Assembly: GCA_934045905.1 (NCBI GenBank)
Contig: OW203767.1
Coordinates: 17,115,073-17,179,072 of the forward strand
DNA length: 64,000 nt
Origin: Leuctra nigra
Taxonomy: Eukaryota > Arthropoda > Insecta > Plecoptera > Leuctridae
Direction of reading: 5' to 3'
The position numbers and the translations under genes are program-made. Of the stretch, positions 26,801-38,800 are shown one piece after another; within the stretch, counting starts at the first letter, position 1; the number at the start of each line of letters is the position of its first letter. Below the pieces are notes generated by a model. That model did no database searches. It was not told the origin of the DNA and saw only the letters and a list, made by a program, of their open reading frames with translations.

Positions 26801-29800
26801 AGACCACCAAATTCTAGCAAATCATTGTAAGATAAAGTAATGTACGACAGTAACACGAGAGAAGGGATGTAGAATCTACAAATGGGCCCCAACGCTTGGA
26901 TATTATGCCTTTTACCAGCATTAAAGTGGTCTGGGGGCTTATTCTCGAAAAAAGTTATCACGTCATAAGTTATGAATCATAAAAAAGTCATAATATTAAC
27001 ATGGTGAGAGATAGGACAAACCTCCTTATGAATCATAACTTGGGAGTTTTGACGTGATTACTTTTTCGAGAATAAGCCCCCAGAAGTCTACTTTGAAGAT
27101 TGGTAAACCTTTTTGCTTCTAATTAGACTTTTGGCAACGCGAGGAATACGTAAAAATACCATAAACTTGGAGGTTTCACATGAAGATTTTCTCATGAAAT
27201 AAGATGGGGCTGAATTTTATATTTAGTTTGTAGGCATATACATTTAAAATAAACCCAACAAATCGACGTTTTACTTGGTTTTACACATTGAGTACACATT
27301 TTGTCGTTGTAAGCAAAGAAATCGTCATCCTGGGCTCTCCAAGTTCCTTCCTCCTGAGTGATACACGTGATCTGCCGGACTCACCAGCAGCTCCCTCCGC
27401 AGCTTGTCCAACTCGAGCACCGCCGGGGAGTTGTTGGTCTGTTGGTCGCGCCCTCGACCTCGCTTGACCTCCTCCAGTTGGCGGGTCAGCTCCTCCACCT
27501 TGGCCACCGCCAGTGACAGCTCCTTCTCCTTCTCGTTGAAGAGGCCTCGGATCGAGTCCAGGTCAGACGCTGGGAAACAAAGCGGAATATGACGTCAATG
27601 TTCACGCTCATCATTTCACTGATGGTGTCCCCAATAATAGCTTGTCATTCGTAATTAAAAGTAAAATGCTTCACTTGGGTTGTCCATCAATTAGAGGACC
27701 ACACTGCCGATATGACCTACTTTAGATTGGCAGGTGATGAGTCTAATGAATGCCCATGCCCCATAATTAAACTCTAAAAACAAACAGGATTCATCATGAA
27801 ATATGGTTTTTACTGATTCCCTCAGTTAGGTGAATGTTAATAAATACCAACTGCAATGTGAAAAGATTTTCCTCGAGTGGGACTCGAAACTGCCTCGATA
27901 GCTCAGCTGGAAGAGCATCTGACTGGATATCGGAAGGTCGTGGGTTCGAGTCCCACTCCAGGAAAATCTTTTCACATTGCAGTTGGTATTTATTAGGATT
28001 CATCATGTTTTAAGCGATTCCTTGCTCCATCCTTCCCATACCATTTCCCCAATCTTTCGACAACTTTTGCGCTGACACAGAGAATATAAATAATACAGAA
28101 ATTGTTGAATTAGAGAACTTGGAAAGTATGTAAATTTTGCCCCGTTCGATTTGCTTCCGCTGACAGCTACATAATTATAAATTTTTAAGAAGAATTGACT
28201 ATTAAATCGCATCATTAAGTTGCTATTTCCACTTCAATTACCTTATTTTATATTTCACTTTCTCATTATTTTTGTGATGGATTTGTCGAGTTTTGAAAGG
28301 GCTCTAGGCCCAATTCCCCAACGCCCCTGAATACATTTCTATTATATTTGCTGATTACAGTTTTGTGCAGAGAGAATAACTAACTCGGGTAGTCCTAGGG
28401 GTGTGAAAGAAAGTACTCACTGAGCGTCGCATTGTTGACCTTGTTCTGGTCGACCTGCCCGCGCAGCGCCCGCAGCTTGCGCAGCTTGTTCTCCTGCGCC
28501 TCGACGCGGTCGCGCAGTCTGCGCAGGCGGTCGTTCTCGGCGGCCACGTGGTGTGCGCGCGCCTCCTGGTGCTTGAGGAAGCGCAGCCGCTGCTCCTTGG
28601 CCACCAGCAGTTGGTGCTGCGTGTCGATCTGCTGTTGCTGTCGCGTTGCCATGTCCTGCAGCTCGCTCAGCGACACACCGTCACGAGGCTGTTGGAGGAC
28701 ATGTCATACTCGTCACACAACACGTCATACTCGTCATGTTCGTCATGCAACACGTCATGTTCGTCATACAACACGCTGCTGTCGCGTCGCTATGTCCTGC
28801 AGCTCGCTCAGCGACACACCGTCACGAGGCTGTTGACACGTCATACTCGTCATGTTCGTCATACAACACGCTGCTGTCGCGTCGCCATGTCCTGCAGCTC
28901 GCTCAGCGACACACCGTCACGAGGCTGTTGACACACGTCATACTCGTCATGTTCGTCATACAACACGCTGCTGTCGCGTCGCCATGTCCTGCAGCTCGCT
29001 CAGCGACACACCGTCACGAGGCTGTTGACACGTCATACTCGTCATGTTCGTCATACAACACGCTGCTGTCGCGTCGCCATGTCCTGCAGCTCGCTCAGCG
29101 ACACACCGTCACGAGGCTGTTGACACGTCATACTCGTCATGTTCGTCATACAACACGCTGCTGTCGCGTCGCCATGTCCTGCAGCTCGCTCAGCGACACA
29201 CCGTCACGAGGCTGTTGACACACGTCATACTCGTCATGTTCGTCATACAACACGCTGCTGTCGCGTCGCTATGTCCTGCAGCTCGCTCAGCGACACACCG
29301 TCACGAGGCTATTGACACGTCATACTCGTCAAGCTCGTCACACAACACGTCATACTCGTCATGCAACACGTCATACTCGTCATGTTCGTCATACAACACG
29401 CTGCTGTCACGTCGCCATGTCCTGCAGCTCGCTCGCTCAGCGAGCTGCAGAAGCGAGCTCTATAATTTCTTATAGAAAAGAAATGATAATTTTGTGAATT
29501 TGTTGTTGAAGCTGGCTTCAGAATATCCTCTACAGTGAGTAACAAATATTAAGAGACCTGTATTTCAGAAACACTCCCGTCAAAATCTATCCCGAGAGTT
29601 TTTTTTAGATTAAAAGCTGTTTCACTATCTCAGGATGAGTACACTTAAAAGAGCACTCCTTCTCCACTCAGAACTCGAGTGTCTCTCGCTTTCACCCCAA
29701 GTGCAGTGCTCCACCGACAACTCAGCTAATTGTACACATGAGAGTTTCATATAGAGGTAGACATCACAGACATGTCAAATAGACTCAAATTACACGTGTT

Positions 29801-32800
29801 ATAATCTGTCATCAATTACTGCATTTATGATTTCATTTCATCCTTTTCGGTAGAGGTTGGTCCTTGAAGATGTTAAATTCATATTTGTATCAATCTGTTA
29901 CGATGAATGATTTCCATGTTATTTATGAAATGGGGGCCTAACGCGTCGTAAGTCTGTTGAATCTAAACAATATCACAAATTGGAACAGTTTATGTTTAAT
30001 ATTATGTTCTATAGAAGTTTAGAGTCTGAAAATTTGTAAAAATATGGCACTAAACATCGGAAGGAAATATACAAATAATAAATTAATCTAAGCAATGACA
30101 TAATTTTCATTGACGAGTTCTGAAGAGGTGCGTGAAGCCTTATTTCAAAAATAATTACAATTGGTAAAAGATATAACAATGCATTTTCAAGGACAAGCCC
30201 AATACCTTAGACACTTACCCAGCCGTCTTACGAACTTTCTTTGTCTCTTCAATCTCAAAATTAAATTAAGGTAATTTAATTTCACAATGAAATGTCAAAG
30301 GTAATTGTAATCTGTAAAGTTCTCATAAATTCGCTCACACGTTTCTTCTTATTACAGCTCGCAATTTCTCAATTTAGGTAACTTTCAGACATAAGACAAA
30401 TTAAAAAATATATGAACAAGATAATTAAAAAAGAACTTGCTCCTTGTGCAACGTTTAAACGCGAGATACAGGTATAAAAGTGCAAGTAGCTTTTAATCCA
30501 GTTTTCCGGGTATTTCACGGGGTCACGACCGCCGACCTCCCCGAAACGTGAAATTAGCAAGCAAAATTCCACCGCTCGTAACTTCTTTCAAAACCAGATA
30601 ATTAAATCGCATCAACTATTTACCGAGCTGCAGAAGGGTTGAGAAAAGTTTCGCCATTGTCGACGGAATCTTGATGGGGGGTCATGAATGTTGCAACTCG
30701 TACTCACCAGTTCGCCGAATGTGCCTGGCTCCTTCATTCCATTCCTCGTGTCCGCCCGCCCCCCTGGAACATCCAAAACACACGTACACGTCAGTACACG
30801 TCTTTATACGTCACAGAGAGGGTAGAGAGATGTCCGGTCAACATCATTGGTGCGTGTACCAAATAAAGGAAAAAAGAAATAAAGAAATACGAAAAATAAA
30901 TAAAGGTAGATAGGTACCTATAACTACAATATTTTTAAGCGTGCATCCTTATTTTGAGCAATTACAGTAAAATGCATAGGTAATTACAATTTAGTTTTGT
31001 TATAGTATAGGTACTTCAAATTTTTAAAAAGGCTGTAAAAATAGCCAATGCCATCAATAATAAAAATAAAATGTATAATTATTCTGAAACCTTTTACCCA
31101 TGCTTTTACTAGGTCATAACAAAATAATTTAAATATATTAGCTGTTTCCTATATTAAACAAATAAAAGAACTAGAAGTAAAAATAGATTGTGGAAAAAAT
31201 TGATAGAAGGATAGATAATATTTATTTGAACTGATTTATTACAACAACAACAAAAAACTCCAATAAAAATCGAGAAACTAGAAATAAAACTATGAACAAA
31301 ATAATTTCATTACTTCCTTATTTTGGTAAATATTTACGATTTAGCAGGTGACTAAGCACCATTCTACCATTCTAAATTCTATCAGTATAGCAACGATTTT
31401 TCTATAGTATCCCAAATTTCAGAGGTGCAATATGATGACATCTGCAATATATCCTGATTCCTGGACAAGCCAACAGTACCTCCGTGAGAACAGATTCAAA
31501 ATCAACTGAGCGCGACATCTCAAGTCCAAACCTTGACGATCACATCCAAGAGGAACTCCGGTAAAGATTTAGCGACAAAACACCAACAGGACACAATTAA
31601 TCAACGCGAAGATCACAAAAATAAATCGAAGAAATTTAATTAACGCAGTGTTTTTTAAAGGTCACAAGGTGTAACGAAAAACCACCATCCTGTCTTCAAG
31701 ATTCGGAACGACCTTCACGGGCGATGCACGCGGAAAATGATAACTCCATCGTCTTTGCGGAATGAATAGAAACACAGCTATTATCACACTTTGACAGGAT
31801 TTCACGCAAAAGAATAACACATTGTGGGTAGAGAGTAGGGTTGCCAACTGTCCGGAATTTCTCCGGACGCTCCGGAATTGGACAATATTGTCCGGATGTC
31901 GGAATTACCTCATTCCGGACAGCATAATGTCCGGAATTGTTCAATTGTTTCATGGATCTAACGCTATAATACAATAATCAAGGATAATTACAATAAAAAC
32001 AATAATTTATGAGAACAATCAAATTATTATAGAGCTAATTCAAGTCTTTTTGCTATAATTATAGAGAAATGTTCAAAGTTCCCAAATTTAAATCGCCGAA
32101 TATTGTAGTCCAGAACGCATGAAAATTACCCAAATACACATTCAAAATTCAAAAATTTCCGGGCCGGTGCGGCCCGGACCCGCATAGTGCTGGGGGGCCC
32201 TCCCCCAGACCCCCCATTGATTTCCTGCCAGATTGTCTTTTCTTGCGCATCCGTGCTTCCCCAAAATACCATAATTGTGAGGATATTTTATTCCCAGAGA
32301 ATTTTAGAACTACATTGTCCGGAATTCAAATCTTGTAAAGTTGGCAACCCTAGTAGAGAGTTTAGTGTGGAAGTAGCGGAAGCGGGAAAATTCAAATATT
32401 GACAACATTTTCAAATTATAAATGGAATGCAACATTTGAATTGCACCGCCTTCTATTATCCGCAGTACTGAAGTAGTGGAAGCGGGAAAATTCAAATATT
32501 GACAACATTTTCAAAGTTTAAAACGTTCCAAAATTATACCTAAATGGGATGCAACATTTGAATTGCACCGCCTTCTATTGTCCAGTACTGAAGTAGTGGA
32601 AGCGGGAAAATTCAAATATTGATAACATTTTCAAAGTAATGTTTTGGAATTCTAATGACGTAATGTTGGTAAAAATTTTGTCTAAAACTCTACATATCTC
32701 CACTGTTACCTCATCGACAAATTAAAAAAACACACAATTACGCAGATTGAAATAAAAACACTGTTTATGAAAATAAAGCCCGTCCGACTATTCTCTTTGA

Positions 32801-35800
32801 CGAAGATGTAAATCGTCCGCGCCTCAGCGTTGGCGTCTGTGAAAGGAAGCTGGATGCTCTTCGCAAGGATCGAACCCAAGGCCTCTGGTCTCATTGCCGC
32901 GAGAACAATGGAGCGACGAGACGGTGGTCACGTGGCCACATTGTCGGGGGTTAACGACGCACGGTGGTGCAGCAAGTATTGCCGTCGCGGCAAGATGTGT
33001 AGTCATAGCGGAAAAAGTGAAATGCGGTTTATAGCATCGTAATCAAAACGAATTGAGAAGATATGAAATAATGTTCGTTTTTAATTAAACCAGAAGTGAT
33101 TATGCAACCTAGCATGGAGGATTAAAGCAGATGCAGATAACAGATGTGCAATTACAAAACAGTAAACACGGGAATAGAGCAAGATTTGTGTTGATCGTAA
33201 CAAGGATAGAATCAGAAATACATTTCAAAATGTAATCACTCAGGCGGAACGTTTCCCCTAAAAACAGAAAACTTATCTCAAAAGGAAAGTGTAATAAAAT
33301 AGATGTTTAGAGGGTTGTTTTCTGTCAGAGGAATATATTTCGGCTTTATTAGCAAACTGAATTCATAAAGGTAAAAATGGAAATGAGAGCTAGCTGTGTT
33401 GCGAAAATACTCGAATACATTTCCGGTGCGTATTCATCAATTTTGTTTCATGACGGTATTTCATTATGCTTATGGGGACAATCAGCATCAATATGAATGC
33501 TGATGGAAATTTGCCAGTCACTATTCCGACGAACCTTTCAAATCCAGCGTGATAATCATAAAGTGAGAGAGAGAAATGAATGAAAAATGCACTCTCGATT
33601 TATTTCTAAAATGTAATAATTTTCAAAGAGTCCCGCCGGAGCTTTCTCTTCCTCAGCAGTTGAACATCATCCACGTCCGATCATTCTGCACAACTCCGAC
33701 AGCGCTGAGAGTGATCGCTGATCGCTGTTGATCGTGACTAGTGGATTAGCAATTAGCTCTGCCGGAATGAGATCTTCAATCCACCAGGAAACCGGTATTG
33801 TACAGCCGCATTGCGCTACAGCTACCTATAGTTGATTCCACACAGAGATGCAGCCAGCCAGGGGTATACAAACATTACTATTTATTTTACCGTCATCCCC
33901 TCTATCAAACCCCCTTGTTCGCTTCCAGCAGATCTTGAACTTTGGAATCATATTTTTGGCGTCAATTCCCATAATTTGATATATTTTTTATTATATGAAA
34001 CCGGGAAAAAATCACATTGTTTTTTTTTGTTTACCGACTACCTACCGTTACGACGTTAAAAAATAGTTGGTTTATACTAAAATCTACATGTCAATTATTC
34101 AGATCAGATCTACTGTTTTGGCCATTGAGTTGAGAGAAATTAACTTATTAATGGGTGTCCAAACAGATGAACCATTGCATCGCAATTTTAATGCGTTGCT
34201 CGCTAATCAAATCGTGTGCATGCACAAATTCAGATAAAATAATGATTTCGGGAGGATCGAAAAAATCTAATCTTGTCACATAAGGGAGATTGCGCCAAGG
34301 AATTGGCCCCAGGACACGAAACCTATCCGCCAGTTGATCGCCGACCTCGAGCGCTGCATGATTTAAGAGCGGATTATGTGAACGACGCACCCATACCGTG
34401 ATTCGTCGGTCCACGGAGACATTGAGCCCGTGTTGTCGCCGACATTGGCTCGTAGATTATTCACAAGCGTCGCGCAACTCCCTGGACGCCCCGCGTGTGT
34501 TCGCCGACAGGGATGAGTTGTGGCGGCGGCGTCGTGACGCATGGGGATGTCAACACTTGTTTGCGACGCCGTTTCATTCTTTAGTGGTTCCACATGATGA
34601 AGTAGGTAGTAGCAATTATTGACCTTGAAACGTAGCTATTACCATTATTATTCATAAAATCGTCTTCAAAGAGAGAAATGACTAAAGCGTGACAGAATAT
34701 TTCAAGGTCGTCATTATTATGGCGAATGGATTTTAGTCGGGTACCTTCCCATCATTTGCCTCTTCGACTGAGGGGAACCAATGAAAAACCTGTCAAAAAG
34801 GGGCTGTGGATATCGAATCAGGAACCTTCGGTCTTTGAATATATACCGTAAGGATTATATATTCAAAGCTTCGGTGTATCAAAGTAGTGTGAATATTTGC
34901 ACATTTTTAATAATCAAAATTCTTTGGGTGTATTATATAATATGTTTTTAAATCAATTGAAATTTAATACCATTCGAAAATATGTATATTAGGAAAGTGT
35001 TTTTAAACGCAATACTTGATCCATTAGGTACAATGAATTAAAAGTGCAATCATTAATGACATCTTGATAATAATTTATATACGTCGTAAAAGTTCTAACG
35101 TGCATTAAGAGTTTAATAATTAACGAGGCTCTATGGCTTTCTTCTCATTCTTGTAAATATTGTATCTCCTAAGATACAATACGACAATTCTATTTATACG
35201 ATAGTAATATTTCTCATCGTAAATGAAAAACTCAGTTCGCCATCATTATTTTTACTCTTATCACTTTAAATGGAGTTCTGTTCATTATAGACAAGATCGC
35301 AATATACAGTATTATCTGCGAATATAATATTATCTTCCAAAGTGTGCAAGCGAGTCCTAAAGTAATGATAGAAACACGTATCAAATATTTATCTTAGCAC
35401 ATCTGCTATAAACTACATGGCAATCTCTTTTGACAAAGAAGAAGACGTTTCGCAGTAATAAAGTTTAATAATATCTTGATGCAGTGCATGCAGGAAACTT
35501 AATTAAATTGACAATCCGTATTTGTTATTTTCGTTGTGTTTTACGTCGCTCTACTCTGTAACTTGGCTTAGGGCAAAGGACGAATGATTATTTTCAGTCT
35601 GCTTGCAAATAAATATCTCAACAGGTAAAACATAAGTTGCTTCTTTATAGGATGGATTTGAAAATATAGTACGTCGTCATAGTCAAGTTGCGAAGAGAAA
35701 CATTATAGCGAGTCATTTTCAGAAATCTTGGTCTATTCGAAACCTCGATAAGCTCGAATTAGACCTTGGACAAAATGGAATTTAAATTAACGGAAATATA

Positions 35801-38800
35801 TTTATTTGGTTCGTAAAATATTCGTATTCGCGTTCCATTCCGCGTAGTGCATAAAAAGATCGGAGCATTTCAATTTCATATTCTAGAATTCAGACATTAT
35901 CTCGAAGAAATCATTGATAACACGTCATTTGGAGAATAATCTCTGAAACTCACGGCTAAATTTGTATGTAGCAAACAAAATAGAAGTTATCTTTACAAAA
36001 AAATGCATTTTTAAACTTTGCAGTCAACTATTTCCGTACAAAACCAAAAATAGCCCGATAACCTCTGACTGAGTTCGCTCCATTTTCCATAATATTTTCT
36101 TGGAGTTCCGGGCAGTAAGTGTCTGAGCTAAACACACATTACAAAACACTATTATCTCTTTCCAACACTGATGTATTGACGTCTAAACCAACTAATCCCC
36201 GATCCAATCAACCGCAACCATATCGAGGTAGCTCACACAGAATCCTTGGTACTCGGTTCACGCCTCGACGAGGGCACCCACCCAGCCACCCACTAGCCAC
36301 GGACGCAGTTCATTGGCGACGCCATTGTGCAGCCGATTCATCTGCAGACGGGTGCATCTGCTCACCCAAAACCAGATTACAGGATCATCGGCAGTCGTAT
36401 TCAAGATCTTCCACAGAGCGACACGGTCCAAGGAGTGTGAAACTTGTTCCGTTAAGTTTTCGAAAATTACAGTGCTTTTGAAGCTTCGAATTTTGTTGAC
36501 CAAAAACTTTTCTTTAGTGTATATGAGAGATTACATAACACACACATTATTCTATCACACAATAACTAGATTTTTTACAGTAAAATGCCTCCTGCAGAAT
36601 GTTCAAAAGTATCTAGAACTGATTCTATAACGAAACGGAATCTTTCAGGCTGAAATCATCAGATAAATGAAATGATTTCTAGAACGTTTTCCCAATTCCT
36701 TCCGATGGAATCCGGTCACGGCCATAAGGATTAACAGCATGGAATCGAATTCCATCAGAATTGGGATTTTAAAAGTTCTAGAATAGCGCCACAGAGGGAA
36801 ATAATTGTAGAAATTTAACAAATAATACAATAAAGCAAAGGTAAAAATTCAAATTGTGTATCTCCTGTGTACCTACCAAAATTAGATCATCATTACCTAT
36901 ATATTATTCCTGAAGAGGTAACAATCTAATTCAAATTGCCAATTATTCTAGAATATTCCCTAGCTGGACACATTGCATTATTATTTGCACCTCAATGTGA
37001 CGTAATGAAACTTTCAGAGCAAACATTAATACATATTGCGTTGGCTGCTTTGTCAACAGATTTACATTTATGTTATGTTTGATTTGGAATAGTAAATTAA
37101 ATTATCATAAATAACGGTCAACCACAATGTGCATCAATAAATTATGCATGCTACATCTATTATTATGAATCGTAATAGCATAATTTGACAATACGGTGAA
37201 GTTTTGAGGTCAATATTATACAATTCACAAACTGTTTAGAAGATTTTGGTAGGTACCGAAAAATATTTATTTTTTATTTTTTTCTGTTACTGATGATACA
37301 GGTCGCACCATTTCTCCGATCGAGCTGAAATTTTGCACACAAGCACCATCTCTGGGGCTTGCATACCCTGTTTTTTAAAATCCTTTCATTGGTTCAAATA
37401 ACAAACATCTTCCGATTGGTAGGTACAATCAATTTGAAATTTTGCTACATTTTATCAGATTTTACGAAGCTCCAGCCAAATCCTCCAATTGGTAAAAATT
37501 TAAAAAATATCTTCTGATTGGTCCACAGACTCATATTGAAACAAGAATGCTTATTCCCTAAACCCGAGCCTAAACCAGAACTTGAAATAATCAACACCTC
37601 TCTTGATGACATACGGAATACAGTTGTGTCAAATCACCGTTTGACTTCTCTACGCCAATGTTGACAATAATCACGTTGATGATGAAAGATCGCTAAGATG
37701 ACGATGACGAGTTAGAGTGAAGAGATCGCAAGATTGCAAATGTCAACATTGAAGACAGAAATGTAACACTAACAGTCGAATTGTGTAAAAATGCGAAATC
37801 GAGAAATTAGTCTTCACCGTTCTTAGAAAAGAAATAGGTATACCCTTTACAATCTTGATTTTGAAAAATTATTCCATTTACGGCATTTCATTCTCAGTCC
37901 AGCTTTTACGAATATTATTTCAACAATGTTTACCCCCTCCCTTCTTCCTGTGACGTAAGAACCCATCGTGATAACCGAAAGAAACCATATTCCTTTCTCG
38001 TCACAAGGGAGGAAACTTCCAAAGGCTTCTTGCCACATCAACAATATTAATCCGTCGTGACTTTGCAGACTGATTTCTCCACATAACCAGAGCTCGGAGA
38101 TCCAAACCCAGACAAGGCAGATAAGACTCTACTTTATTGAATTACTGCACCATAATACATGTAGAATCTAGCAAATCAGCTGCGTGCTTTGTTTGTTTTA
38201 AATCGGGAGATTAATCAGTAAACGACAAGTTAAAAAGCAGTTTCTATAAAAATTCCATGAGCAACCTCGGAAGATCGGAATTCCTTCATACCAGGATGAG
38301 AACAAGTGATGCTGGAAACCAGTATCGTCCTTGTTCAAGGTAAACGCCAGTCACAATATGACGTCATGCTCGAGTGAAGTGCGTACACAAGGGTGTGTTG
38401 GCCGCAGAAGTGCGTGCGGTGGTTACTTAGTGCGCACTTCAGTCTCATTCTATATGGGGAACAAAGAACATTTGCACAATACAGAGCCGTACCTCTCCCA
38501 GAGATTTGGAAAACATTGAGAGACAATATAAATCGTGCAAGGATCTCACTATGAGCACAACCGTTTTCACTTGGTCGAGTCTGTATTTTTGGCCCAGTGG
38601 ACAAGCAAAAGATAATACATATTTTCGTTGCATCAATTTTATGATGACAAGGACAAGAAACGCGTATTTTAAAAATATTTAAAGAAAAAAAAAGTTTTAT
38701 TTTTCACATATTTTATGACAAAATATGAAAAATACTTGTTTGTTTAAGTATTTCTTAAAATTTCTCAATAGTATTGCGAGAAAATGGGTATATCAAAACT

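Larger units (their letters stand above)
14817..28420 (-). other. Introns of the 3' half of ASPP
   Basis: Introns between exons R and E range from about 0.35 to 2.1 kb and are AT-rich. Two carry clear elements: 17280-18415 (mariner-like MITE) and 18734-20338 (inverted-repeat element). The intron 25307-27384 holds a 152-bp MITE, and 27570-28420 holds the hairpin SINE. I saw nothing further in 14817-15494, 15695-16212, 20596-20964, 21267-22597, 22746-23568, 24159-24564 and 24707-25106. Confidence 0.8.

Noticed and set aside
27889..27960. Functional tRNA-Ser gene
   Set aside because: The sequence folds as a cloverleaf, but the acceptor stem has mismatches, tRNA-Ser should have a long variable arm, and the element has target-site duplications, so it is a SINE-like copy.
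28775..29447. Regularly spaced direct repeats resembling a CRISPR array
   Set aside because: The spacers are themselves repetitive, the repeat is exon sequence of ASPP with its splice site, and the genome is eukaryotic.
28432..29475. Several plus-strand open frames of up to 190 codons with [19 protein letters not shown] repeats
   Set aside because: They are antisense shadows of exon E and of its tandem copies; the repeated peptide simply reflects the DNA repeat.
34148..34593. Two minus-strand frames (88 and 76 codons) with higher GC
   Set aside because: The text looked somewhat protein-like ([17 protein letters not shown]), perhaps a decayed transposon gene, but I could not assign a family or splice sites.
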